Positions 1 through 6,829 of a stretch of DNA of 15,441 nucleotides are shown in pieces. The notes beneath the pieces are model-generated. The model was not told the DNA's origin. It saw only the letters and a program-made list of their open reading frames with translations, and did no database searches. The translations under genes were made by a program, and so were the position numbers. The stretch's first letter is position 1, and every line of letters starts with the position of its first letter. The stretch comes from DAOMOP01 sp035444405 (GTDB lineage: Bacteria; Pseudomonadota; Gammaproteobacteria; Burkholderiales; Rhodocyclaceae), in contig DAOMOP010000088.1 of the NCBI GenBank assembly GCA_035444405.1, positions 1 through 15,441 on the forward strand. The letters run 5' to 3'.

Positions 1-882
1 ATGCAGGAAGGCTCGTTCCGCTGCGACGCCAACGTGTCGGTGCGCCGCCCCGGCGCGCCGCTCGGCACCCGCCGCGAGATCAAGAACCTCAACTCGTTCC
101 GCTTCCTGCAGCAGGCGATCGACTACGAGGCCCAGTGGCAGATCGACACGCTCGAGGACGGCGGCACCATCCGGCAGGCGACCGTGCTGTTCGACCCGGA
201 CACGGGCGAAACCCGCGTGATGCGCACCAAGGAAGACGCGCACGACTACCGTTACTTCCCCGATCCGGATCTGTTGCCGCTGGTGATCGCGCCGGAGTGG
301 ATCGAGCGCGTGCGCGCGGCGATGCCCGAGCTCCCCGAAGCGATGAAGGCGCGCCTGATGCGCGACTACGGCCTGTCGGCCTACGACGCGGCGACGCTGA
401 CCGCCTCGCGCGAGCTCGCCGCCTACTACCAGGCCAGCGTCGATGCGGCCGGTGCGGCGCTCGCCAAGCCGTGCGCAAACTGGGTCATGGGTGAGCTCGC
501 CGCGCGGCTGAACAAGGCCGAGCTCGAGGTCGCCGCATCACCGGTCACGCCCGCGCAGCTCGCCGGCCTCGTCACGCGCATCGCCGACAACACCATTTCG
601 AACAACATCGGCAAGAAGGTGTTCGATGCGCTGTGGCAGGGCGAAGGTGCCAGCGCCGACGCGATCATCGACGCGCAGGGTCTGCGCCAGGTCACCGACA
701 GCGGCGCGATCGAGGCGCTCGTCGACGAGGTGCTCGCCGCCAATCAGAAGTCGGTCGACGAGTTCCGCGCCGGCAAGGAAAAGGCCTTCAACGCGCTGGT
801 CGGCCAGGTCATGAAGGCGAGCCGCGGCAAGGCCAATCCGGCCCAGGTCAACGAGATCCTGCGCCGCAAGCTCGGCGGCTGA
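1..882 (+). CDS. gatB: Aspartyl/glutamyl-tRNA amidotransferase subunit B, 3' part
   Basis: GatB is the tRNA-binding and kinase/transamidase subunit of the GatCAB complex, which converts Glu-tRNA(Gln) and Asp-tRNA(Asn) to the Gln and Asn forms in the cytoplasm. Visible here are the conserved EGSFRCDANVSVR segment at the start, the cradle-domain stretch RYFPDPDLLPL (about residues 83-93), and the C-terminal tRNA-binding YqeY-like domain, with NNIGKKVF near residue 201 and a tail ending in a KANPAQVNEILRRKL-type motif. Family members are about 475-485 residues and 293 are present, so the first third lies outside the window and the ATG at base 1 is internal. gatA and gatC would be expected further upstream. 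The DUF3617 gene follows closely on the same strand, but nothing links their functions. Confidence 0.96.
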   Translation: MQEGSFRCDANVSVRRPGAPLGTRREIKNLNSFRFLQQAIDYEAQWQIDTLEDGGTIRQATVLFDPDTGETRVMRTKEDAHDYRYFPDPDLLPLVIAPEWIERVRAAMPELPEAMKARLMRDYGLSAYDAATLTASRELAAYYQASVDAAGAALAKPCANWVMGELAARLNKAELEVAASPVTPAQLAGLVTRIADNTISNNIGKKVFDALWQGEGASADAIIDAQGLRQVTDSGAIEALVDEVLAANQKSVDEFRAGKEKAFNALVGQVMKASRGKANPAQVNEILRRKLGG

Positions 883-913
883 GGCCATACCGCAACCTTT
901 TCGGGAGATGATG

Positions 914-1438
914 ATGTACAAGACGATTTTCGCCGCCAGCCTCGCGCTCGCCACGGGCCTCGCCGGTGCGCAGGGCGGCGACGAGTTGCCCCGGCGCGAT
1001 CCGGGCCTGTGGGAAATGTCCACGTCGATGGTCGAGATGGGCGGCCTCGGCATGAACATGCAGGCGTGCATCGACGAATCCGTCGAGGATCTGATGATGC
1101 AGGCCGAAGCGGACTCGGACTGCAGCGAGCAGTCGTACCGCAGGGACGGCGAGCGCATCGTGTTCGCGGCGACCTGCATGGTCGATGGCTCGCGCGCACA
1201 GATCGACGGCGTCTTCACCGGCAATTTCGCGAAGCACTACGAAGGCGAAGTGCGCACCACCTACACCCCGCCGCTCGAAGGCATGGCGACCACCCACCTG
1301 AAGATGGCGGCGCGCTGGATCGGCGCGTGCAAGCCCGGCCAGCAGCCCGGCGAGGTGGTAATGACCGGCATGACCGGCATGGGCGACATGAACTTCGACG
1401 ACCTGATGCAGCGCATGCAGGAGATGCAGCCGCGCTGA
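914..1438 (+). CDS. Secreted DUF3617-family protein
   Basis: A small protein of 174 residues with a clear signal peptide (MYKTIFAASLALATGLAGAQ, cleavage probably after AGA). The mature part begins with the PGLWEM motif typical of DUF3617 proteins, which are periplasmic or envelope proteins of unknown function in proteobacteria. Four cysteines (in QACIDES, SDCSEQ, AATCMV, GACKPG) suggest two disulfides. Three ATG codons stand in a row at 908, 911 and 914. The Shine-Dalgarno GGGAG at 903-907 touches the first and sits 6 nt before the third, so 914 is chosen; 908 is possible and adds two Met. The protein is notably Met-rich near both ends of the mature chain. It lies 31 nt after gatB and may be co-transcribed with it. 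Confidence 0.85.
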   Translation: MYKTIFAASLALATGLAGAQGGDELPRRDPGLWEMSTSMVEMGGLGMNMQACIDESVEDLMMQAEADSDCSEQSYRRDGERIVFAATCMVDGSRAQIDGVFTGNFAKHYEGEVRTTYTPPLEGMATTHLKMAARWIGACKPGQQPGEVVMTGMTGMGDMNFDDLMQRMQEMQPR

Positions 1439-1456
1439 GGCCGCGCGCGGCAGCGC

Positions 1457-1462
1457 TATAAT
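1457..1462 (+). promoter_or_regulatory. -10 element of the glutamine amidotransferase promoter
   Basis: A perfect TATAAT at 1457-1462 lies 36 nt before the next start codon. No good -35 is seen at 16-18 bp (3 of 6 matches at best). The 12-mer GCGCTATAATGC around it recurs exactly before the ABC-F gene at 14826-14837, which supports a genuine housekeeping promoter. The start of transcription would be near 1469. Confidence 0.65.
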
Positions 1463-1498
1463 GCCTGCGCGAGGCCAACACCGCGACGAGGTGCCCCG

Positions 1499-2320
1499 AT
1501 GTGTCAGCTCCTGGGCATGAACTGCAATGTCCCGACCGACATCTGCTTCTCGTTCACCGGCTTCCAGGCACGCGGCGGGCTGACCGATCACCACCGCGAC
1601 GGCTGGGGCATCGCATTCTTCGAGGGGCGCGGCGTACGCGTGTTCCTCGACCCGAAGGCGAGCATCGCCTCGCCGGTGGCCGAGCTGGTGCGAAGCTACC
1701 CGATCCGCTCGCTCAACGTCATCGCCCACATCCGCAAGGCCACCCAGGGCCAGATGCGCCTCGAGAACACCCACCCGTTCCAGCGCGAGCTGTGGGGACG
1801 CTACTGGATCTTCGCGCACAACGGCAACCTGCTCGACTACACACCACCGCTCGACGGGCGCTTCCTGCCGGTCGGCACGACCGACTCCGAGCTCGCCTTC
1901 TGCCACATCCTGCAGGTGCTCGCCGAGCGCTTTCCGGATGGGCCGCCGCCGGCCGACGCGCTGCACGCCAGCCTGCGCGCGCTCGCGATCGAGATCGGTG
2001 CGCACGGCGAATTCAACTTCCTGCTCTCCAATGGCGAGCGGCTGTTCGCGCACTGCTCGTCGCGGCTCGCCTACATCGTGCGCCAGGCGCCGTTCGCGAC
2101 CGCGCACCTGTCCGACCAGGACGTCAGCGTCGATTTCAACGAGCTGACGACCCCGAACGACCGTGTCGCCGTGCTCGCGACCCTGCCGCTCACCGACAAC
2201 GAGGTGTGGACGGTGATGGAGCGGGGCACGCTGCTGGCATTTCGCGACGGCGCCCCCGAAGCGCTCGGCGACCCGCGCACGCTGCCCTTCACCGGCAAGT
2301 CCGTCACCGGCAACGACTGA
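1499..2320 (+). CDS. Class II glutamine amidotransferase, YafJ-like
   Basis: An Ntn-type glutaminase domain of 273 residues that should hydrolyse glutamine and pass ammonia to an unknown acceptor. Cys2 directly after the start Met is the expected N-terminal nucleophile (MCQLLGMNCN). Other family features are HHRDGWGIAFF (31-41), the AHIRKATQG arginine loop (about 76-84), the NTHPF segment and the FAHNGNL oxyanion-hole motif. The length matches stand-alone YafJ-type proteins (about 255-275), with no synthase domain attached, so the substrate is unknown. The start is fixed by Cys2 and by the Shine-Dalgarno GAGGTG at 1488-1493, 5 nt upstream. It has its own TATAAT box and is probably transcribed alone. 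Confidence 0.9.
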   Translation: MCQLLGMNCNVPTDICFSFTGFQARGGLTDHHRDGWGIAFFEGRGVRVFLDPKASIASPVAELVRSYPIRSLNVIAHIRKATQGQMRLENTHPFQRELWGRYWIFAHNGNLLDYTPPLDGRFLPVGTTDSELAFCHILQVLAERFPDGPPPADALHASLRALAIEIGAHGEFNFLLSNGERLFAHCSSRLAYIVRQAPFATAHLSDQDVSVDFNELTTPNDRVAVLATLPLTDNEVWTVMERGTLLAFRDGAPEALGDPRTLPFTGKSVTGND

Positions 2321-2361
2321 CCCGTCGCGGTGCCGCAGCGCGCGCGAGCGCACGGCCCATC

Positions 2362-2387
2362 CACTTGTTCCATTTTCGCCACAAGTG
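2362..2387. promoter_or_regulatory. Operator-like inverted repeat CACTTGT-N12-ACAAGTG
   Basis: Perfect 7-bp arms at 2362-2368 and 2381-2387; the right arm overlaps the -35 box at 2385-2390. A further direct copy of the left arm, extended to CACTTGTTC, lies at 2452-2460, just after the predicted transcription start. The placement suits a repressor site. The binding protein is unknown. Confidence 0.35.
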
Positions 2388-2413
2388 ACAGCGCGGTGGC
2401 GCTGTTGCATAAT
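2385..2413 (+). promoter_or_regulatory. Sigma-70-type promoter of the HIT / PilZ-like gene pair
   Basis: GTGACA (2385-2390, 5 of 6 to TTGACA) and CATAAT (2408-2413, 5 of 6 to TATAAT) are separated by exactly 17 bp. The region is locally less G+C-rich than its surroundings. Transcription would start near 2420 and give a leader of about 140 nt before the HIT start codon. Confidence 0.6.
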
Positions 2414-2560
2414 CGCTCGGTTGTGCGCGCGAGGCTTGGTAAAAGCGTCTACACTTGTTCGCGCCCGTGTTGTGCCCACGCTGCCGTGCCGCCGCGCGAA
2501 CGTGCCCCGGTCCTCGCGTCGACGCAGGCTGACCGTCACCATGATGACGATTGCGATGCG

Positions 2561-2998
2561 ATGACCTGCCCGCTGTGCGAACCGACTTCCGAGACCGTGC
2601 TGTGGCGCGACGCGCGCTGCCGGGTGATTCTCGTCGACGACGCGGACTATCCCGGCTTCTGCCGCGTGATCTGGACCGCGCACGTCGCCGAGATGACCGC
2701 GCTCGACGCCGATGAACGCGCACACCTGCTGGCGGTCGTGTTCGCGACCGAGCAGGCCTTGCGCGAGCTGCTGCGGCCGGACAAGATCAACCTCGCCAGC
2801 CTCGGCAACGTCGTGCCGCATCTGCACTGGCACGTGATTCCGCGCTTCGTCGACGACCGGCATTTCCCCGAGCCGATCTGGGGCCGCGTGCAGCGCGCTG
2901 CGGTCGCGCGCGACGCTCCCGCTGCGGCCGAGCTCGCCCGCGCCATCGGCGCTGCGCTCGCCGCGCCACCGGCCGACCGCGGCCGGCCGCACGACTGA
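2561..2998 (+). CDS. HIT family protein (histidine triad nucleotide hydrolase)
   Basis: A 145-residue protein of the histidine triad superfamily, which acts on nucleoside phosphoramidates, dinucleoside polyphosphates or similar AMP conjugates. The catalytic triad is clear in PHLHWHVIPR (His87, His89, His91). The N-terminus CPLC (residues 3-6) is a CxxC pair as in many bacterial HIT proteins. The ATG at 2561 is chosen because homology begins there; the frame is open further upstream but that part looks like non-coding leader. There is no strong Shine-Dalgarno. The next gene starts 24 nt later on the same strand, so the two probably form an operon from the promoter near 2385. The substrate cannot be deduced. 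Confidence 0.9.
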   Translation: MTCPLCEPTSETVLWRDARCRVILVDDADYPGFCRVIWTAHVAEMTALDADERAHLLAVVFATEQALRELLRPDKINLASLGNVVPHLHWHVIPRFVDDRHFPEPIWGRVQRAAVARDAPAAAELARAIGAALAAPPADRGRPHD

Positions 2999-3022
2999 AC
3001 GATCACGAACCCCCGAATACGC

Positions 3023-4633
3023 ATGGACTACCGCAACCCCGCCGACTGTCTCGATGCGCTCAGGCGCCTGCATCCGCTCGACATCGACGGCACGCACCGC
3101 ACGCTGGCGCAGATCCTCGAGGACCAGCTCGACGCACAGCCGGCGCCGAACCAGCACCTCGAAGTGGTCGAAGCGCTGCGCGCACCGCTCGCGCTGGTGC
3201 AGCAGCAGCTCGCACACCGCTATGCCGCCCATCCGATGCCCCCGGCGAGTGCCGAAAACCGCTCGCTCGAACGGGTCATCGGGCTGTGGCGGCTGATGGC
3301 ACGCTCATACACCGACATCCTGCATCGCGACGCCTCCGAAGGCACGCTCGACGACCAGCGCGCGCTGCTGGCGCACCGCCGCGTCTTCTACACCGCGCAA
3401 CCGATGATCGAGCACTTCCGCGCCCACCGCAGCCTGCCACCGGGGCTGTGGGCGCAGCTGCACGAGAGCTACGCGATGGCCGAAGCGCTCGGCGTGGTCG
3501 ACATCCGCGTGACCGACGCGCTCAACGAAGTGTGGCAGGCCCAGAGCGCCGCCCAGGCCTACATCGCCGCGCTGCTGATCGACATCGCGAATCCGTTCGG
3601 ACGCGGCGAGCGCGAGTTCGAATGGGTGTGCCGCTGGGCACAGCGTTTCGCACCGAACTGCAGTCTTGCCGCCCCGGATGGCACCGACGAGGCACCGAAG
3701 CCGACCAGCTACGGCATCGATCTGGCCAGCGACCACGGGCTGCGACCGATCGGCATGCTGGCGGGCGGCGCCACGCTGCGGCGCTTCGACGGCAGCCAGC
3801 TCGCCGGTCAGATCCAGGCCATCATGGCGGAGTTTCGCCTGGGCGTTCAACCGGCCGCGCTCGGCCTCGGCGCCGACTGCGCCGTCGACGCCGCCGCCCG
3901 GCTGCTGGTGTCGCTTTACCGACCATGGGGACTCGCCTCGATCGGGCGGCGCTTCAAGCGGCGACGCGCCAGCGGCCAGGTCGAGCTGACCGGCGACTGG
4001 CTGGCGATCGGCTTTCACGTTCAGGGCAAGCTGTTCGAGCAGCCGAAGTACCCGACCATGATGCGCAGCCTGCGCAGCGACATCGAGCTCCTGACCTTCG
4101 GCGAGCGCGTCGCCAGCGTCGAGCCGACCGATCCGGAGCAGCGGCGCCGGCGCGACGCCGAGAAGCTCGGCTTCGTGTGCGAGCGCTGGGACATGCTCGA
4201 CGAGTCGGTCGGCGGCTTCCGCCTGCGCCAGACCCCCACCGCCGAGCGGCTCGAGCACCTGCAGCTGGTCGCGCTGCGCCCGCCCGACGGCGAGCACTTC
4301 CTGCTCGGGCAGATCAGCTGGCTGGTGTTTCAGGCCGACGGCCACATGGAGGTCGGCGTGAACCTGTTGAACGGCCTGCCCAAGGTCATCGCGGTGCGCC
4401 AGACCGGTCTCACGCGCGGCCAGCCGGGCGGCTACCAGCAAGCCTTTTCGCTGCCGGAGACGCCGGCGATGAAGAAGCCCCCCTCGCTGGTGCTGCCGGC
4501 CGGGTGGTTCCAGCCGCATGCGGTGATCGAGATCCACGACGGCGACAAGCGGCACCTGCGCCTGGTGCAGCTGCTCGCCCGCGGCCCGAACTTCGACCAG
4601 GTCAGCTATGAAGCGGTAAACGGGACCGCTTGA
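3023..4633 (+). CDS. Conserved hypothetical protein with PilZ-like C-terminal domain
   Basis: A 536-residue protein without signal peptide or membrane helices. The first 340 residues or so are mostly helical, with no motif I recognise. The C-terminal part resembles a PilZ domain, the usual cyclic-di-GMP receptor fold: an arginine cluster RRRR (374-377), then DESVGG (393-398) matching DxSxxG, then a beta-rich stretch LLGQISWLVF ... MEVGVNLL like the PilZ pattern of G-x-V-x-W followed by VGVxFL. The canonical RxxxR spacing is not met exactly, so ligand binding is uncertain. It probably shares a transcript with the HIT gene 24 nt upstream. Its 3' end overlaps the 3' end of phoR on the other strand by 32 nt. 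The cyclic-di-GMP link is inference; the reading frame itself is secure. Confidence 0.75.
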   Translation: MDYRNPADCLDALRRLHPLDIDGTHRTLAQILEDQLDAQPAPNQHLEVVEALRAPLALVQQQLAHRYAAHPMPPASAENRSLERVIGLWRLMARSYTDILHRDASEGTLDDQRALLAHRRVFYTAQPMIEHFRAHRSLPPGLWAQLHESYAMAEALGVVDIRVTDALNEVWQAQSAAQAYIAALLIDIANPFGRGEREFEWVCRWAQRFAPNCSLAAPDGTDEAPKPTSYGIDLASDHGLRPIGMLAGGATLRRFDGSQLAGQIQAIMAEFRLGVQPAALGLGADCAVDAAARLLVSLYRPWGLASIGRRFKRRRASGQVELTGDWLAIGFHVQGKLFEQPKYPTMMRSLRSDIELLTFGERVASVEPTDPEQRRRRDAEKLGFVCERWDMLDESVGGFRLRQTPTAERLEHLQLVALRPPDGEHFLLGQISWLVFQADGHMEVGVNLLNGLPKVIAVRQTGLTRGQPGGYQQAFSLPETPAMKKPPSLVLPAGWFQPHAVIEIHDGDKRHLRLVQLLARGPNFDQVSYEAVNGTA

Positions 4634-5936
4634 GGCGGCTCGCCGGGAAGGCGACGCTGAAGCGGCTGCCCGCGCCGGGCGCGCTGTCGATGCGCAGCTC
4701 GGCCTGGTGGCGCGACACGATGTGCTTGACGATCGCCAGCCCCAGGCCGGTGCCGCCGGTCTCGCGCGAGCGACCGCGGTCGACGCGAAAGAAGCGCTCG
4801 GTCAGCCGGGCGATGTGCTGCGCGTCGATGCCGATGCCGTTGTCCTCGACAGCGAACTCGCCGCCGGCCGGCGTGCGGCGCCACACGAGCCGGATCGTGC
4901 CGCCCGCCGGCGTGTAGCGCACCGCGTTGCTGGCGAGGTTCGCGAACGCCGAGTGCAGCTCCCTCTGGCTGCCGAGCAGGATGTCGCCGTCGTCGCGCGC
5001 GTCGACGTCGAGCTCGATGCGGTGGCGCCCGTTCGACAGCAGCTCGGCCTCCTGATGCACCTTGCGCACCAGCTCGAGCGCGTCGACCGGCTCCTCGGTC
5101 GGCGCCGGCGCGCCGGTCTCGAGCGCGGACAGCGCCAGCAGGTCCTCGATCAGCCGCTGCATGCGCGTCGACTGCTCGAGGGCGAGATTGAGGTAGCGCT
5201 CGATGTCCGCACGCGCCAGCTCGTCGAGGCCGTCGAGCACGGTCTCGACGAAGCCGCCGACCACCGTCAGCGGCGTGCGCAGCTCGTGCGAGACGTTGGC
5301 GATGAAGTCGCGCCGCATCGTCTCGAGCTTCTCGAGCTGGGTGATGTCGCGCGACACGAGAATCTTCTGCCCGTCGCCGAACGGCACGACCTGCACCAGC
5401 AGCCGCATCTGCGGACGGCGCGGCGCGGCCATCAGCAGCGGCTCGTCGTGCGCCCTGGCCTCGAGGTAGTGCACGAACGCGTCGTCGCGCACCAGCCCGG
5501 TGATCGGCACGCCCAGGTCGTGGATGTGGCTCAGTCCGAAGTGCTGCTCGGCGCGTCGGTTCAGCCATTCGATCGCGTCGCGCCCGGACAGGTAGATCAC
5601 GCCGTCGGGCATCGCCTGACTGGCGGCGCGGAAGCGCCCCAGCGCGACCGCGAGGCGCTGCTGCTCGTCGCGCATCGCACGCTGGCGGCGCTCCAGCGCC
5701 TCGGTCAGCGGCACCCATGGCCCGTGGCCCGGCGGCACCAGCGCATCATCGCGCTGGCACGCCCAGCCGCTCAGCCGATGCAGCTCGTAGAGGTGGAAGG
5801 CGAGCAGCGCCAGCAGCGCCGCGCAGAAGGCCAGTGCGCCGACGAAGCGGCCGAAGGCGAGCCCGATCGCGACCCCCCCGGCCGCCGAGAAGCCGAGGAT
5901 CAGCGCCGTGTTGGCCCAGAGATTGCGTCTGTGCAA
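4602..5936 (-). CDS. phoR: Phosphate regulon sensor histidine kinase PhoR
   Basis: The membrane sensor kinase that phosphorylates PhoB when phosphate is low. Two membrane helices lie at about residues 8-29 and 31-48, without a sizeable periplasmic loop, as in PhoR. A charged linker is followed by a PAS domain (about 95-200), then DHp with H box FIANVSHELRTP (His217), N box LASNAVRYTP, G1 VEDNGIGI, F box FFRV and G2 GGTGLGLAIV. With the TTG at 5936 the protein is 444 residues, close to the usual 430-440. A GAGAGAA Shine-Dalgarno lies 9 nt upstream. No ATG is available near the first helix; another in-frame TTG at 5954 overlaps a hairpin and is less likely. The gene follows phoB after 86 nt containing two hairpins. 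Confidence 0.93.
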   Translation of the reverse strand: MHRRNLWANTALILGFSAAGGVAIGLAFGRFVGALAFCAALLALLAFHLYELHRLSGWACQRDDALVPPGHGPWVPLTEALERRQRAMRDEQQRLAVALGRFRAASQAMPDGVIYLSGRDAIEWLNRRAEQHFGLSHIHDLGVPITGLVRDDAFVHYLEARAHDEPLLMAAPRRPQMRLLVQVVPFGDGQKILVSRDITQLEKLETMRRDFIANVSHELRTPLTVVGGFVETVLDGLDELARADIERYLNLALEQSTRMQRLIEDLLALSALETGAPAPTEEPVDALELVRKVHQEAELLSNGRHRIELDVDARDDGDILLGSQRELHSAFANLASNAVRYTPAGGTIRLVWRRTPAGGEFAVEDNGIGIDAQHIARLTERFFRVDRGRSRETGGTGLGLAIVKHIVSRHQAELRIDSAPGAGSRFSVAFPASRLKRSRLPLHS

Positions 5937-5952
5937 GATTGCGGGTTCTCTC

Positions 5953-5978
5953 AATGGACCGTCGGTCGACGGTCCATT
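5953..5978 (-). other. Strong hairpin immediately before the phoR ribosome site
   Basis: Perfect 11-bp arms AATGGACCGTC and GACGGTCCATT (5953-5963 and 5968-5978) around a 4-base loop. On the phoBR transcript the stem ends exactly where the phoR Shine-Dalgarno GAGAGAA begins. No U-run follows, so it is not a classical terminator. Control of phoR translation, mRNA processing or stability are possible roles (inference). Confidence 0.6.
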
Positions 5979-5984
5979 ATTGCA

Positions 5985-6009
5985 TGCCGCCCGCGCCTCA
6001 CGGGCGGCA
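5985..6009 (-). other. G+C-rich hairpin after phoB
   Basis: Perfect 9-bp arms TGCCGCCCG (5985-5993) and CGGGCGGCA (6001-6009) with a 7-base loop, 13 nt after the phoB stop. It is followed in the transcript by TGCAATAATGG, not by a U-tract. It could act as a partial terminator or 3'-end stabiliser for a phoB-only message. Confidence 0.5.
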
Positions 6010-6022
6010 GGCGGGTAGGTGC

Positions 6023-6724
6023 TCACGAGGCGGAGTCGACCTGCGTCGAGAAGCGGTAGCCGCTGCCGCGCACGGTCTGGATCAGCTCGTCGTGCCCGCT
6101 CGCCTCGAGCGCCGAGCGCAGGCGCCGGATATGCACGTCGACGGTGCGTTCCTCGACGAACACGTGGTCGCCCCACACGTGGTCGAGCAGCTGCGTGCGC
6201 GAATGCACGCGCTCCGGGTGGGTCATCAGAAAGTGCAGCAGACGGAATTCGGTCGGGCCCAGCGTCAGCGCCCGTTCGCCGGCCTGCACGCGGTGGGCCA
6301 CCGGGTCGATGCGCAGGCCGCCGGCCTCGACCGCGTCGTCGGTCACCTGCGGCGCGCGCCGGCGCAGCACCGCCTTGATGCGTGCGACCAGTTCGCGCGG
6401 GCTGAACGGCTTGGTGATGTAGTCGTCGGCGCCGGTCTCCAGCCCGGTCACCTTGTCCTGCTCCTCGCCGCGCGCGGTCAGCATGATGATCGGGATGACG
6501 CGGGTGCGCTCGTCGGCGCGCAGCCGCTTCGCCAGCTCGATGCCGGACAGGCCCGGCAGCATCCAGTCGAGCAGGATCAGGTCCGGCAGCGCCTCGCGCA
6601 CCAGGCGCTGCGCGGATTCGGCATCGGCGACGCGCACGACGTTGTGGCCGGCACGCGAGAGGTTGACGGCGATGAGCTCCTGAATGGCCGGTTCGTCTTC
6701 CACGAGCAGGATGTTTGCAGGCAT
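6023..6724 (-). CDS. phoB: Phosphate regulon response regulator PhoB
   Basis: An OmpR/PhoB-type transcription factor of 233 residues, the normal length, that binds Pho boxes when phosphorylated. The receiver domain (about 1-120) shows the acidic pair Glu9/Asp10, phosphoacceptor Asp53 in LILLDWMLPG, and the conserved Lys in YITKPFSP. The winged-helix DNA-binding domain (about 130-228) includes LTLGPTEFRLL, RTVDVHIRRLR and VRGSGYRF, all typical of PhoB. The ATG is supported by GGAG 7 nt upstream. A Pho box and -10 lie directly upstream, which indicates autoregulation. phoR follows on the same strand. No phoU or pst genes are in the window. Confidence 0.96.
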   Translation of the reverse strand: MPANILLVEDEPAIQELIAVNLSRAGHNVVRVADAESAQRLVREALPDLILLDWMLPGLSGIELAKRLRADERTRVIPIIMLTARGEEQDKVTGLETGADDYITKPFSPRELVARIKAVLRRRAPQVTDDAVEAGGLRIDPVAHRVQAGERALTLGPTEFRLLHFLMTHPERVHSRTQLLDHVWGDHVFVEERTVDVHIRRLRSALEASGHDELIQTVRGSGYRFSTQVDSAS

Positions 6725-6749
6725 GACTTCGCTCCGTGTGTTCAGGCGA

Positions 6750-6783
6750 AGTGTATTGCAGGTCCTTGACCGTTTTGTGACAA
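6750..6783 (-). promoter_or_regulatory. Pho box and -10 of the phoBR promoter
   Basis: On the - strand, half-sites TTGTCAC (6777-6783) and CGGTCAA (6766-6772), separated by AAAA, match the 7-4-7 Pho box consensus CTGTCAT-N4-CTGTCAT at 5 of 7 positions each. A -10 candidate TACACT (6750-6755, 4 of 6) begins 10 nt further on, the spacing usual for PhoB-activated promoters where the box replaces the -35. The start of transcription would be near 6743, leaving a leader of about 19 nt. Confidence 0.7.
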
Positions 6784-6789
6784 GTCACA
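6776..6789. promoter_or_regulatory. 14-bp palindrome overlapping the phoB Pho box
   Basis: TGTGACAAGTCACA is a perfect dyad (6-bp arms, 2-bp centre) that includes the upstream Pho half-site. It resembles CRP/FNR-family sites, but the inner spacing is 4 bp (TGTGA-N4-TCACA) where CRP needs 6. A second regulator competing with or assisting PhoB is possible but unproven. Confidence 0.3.
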
Positions 6790-6803
6790 CACCGGCCGCC
6801 GCG

Positions 6804-6827
6804 CCCGCGCGCAACGTCGCGCGCGGG
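6804..6827 (-). terminator. Possible terminator of the EAL-CBS-GGDEF gene
   Basis: Perfect 9-bp G+C arms CCCGCGCGC (6804-6812) and GCGCGCGGG (6819-6827) with a 6-base loop, 2 nt after the stop codon at 6830. There is no U-run, so this is a terminator-like hairpin at best. It lies between this gene and the phoB promoter and would help insulate the two. Confidence 0.4.
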
Positions 6828-6829
6828 AG

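Noticed and set aside
1440..1451. GCCGCGCGCGGC as terminator of the DUF3617 gene
   Set aside because: It is a self-complementary run with no loop and no U-run, and such runs are common in this composition.
2330..2560. N-terminal extension of the HIT protein from an ATG at 2330
   Set aside because: It would cover the promoter-like sequence and the operator-like repeats, has no homology, and HIT proteins start near CPLC.
848..3232. Very long open frame on the - strand (794 codons) across the DUF3617, amidotransferase and HIT genes
   Set aside because: It is antisense to three recognisable genes, the translation is Arg/Ala/His-rich without motifs, and such frames are expected opposite G+C-rich genes.
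6776..6789. CRP binding site upstream of phoB
   Set aside because: Half-sites TGTGA and TCACA are 4 bp apart; CRP sites need 6. Kept only as an unassigned palindrome.
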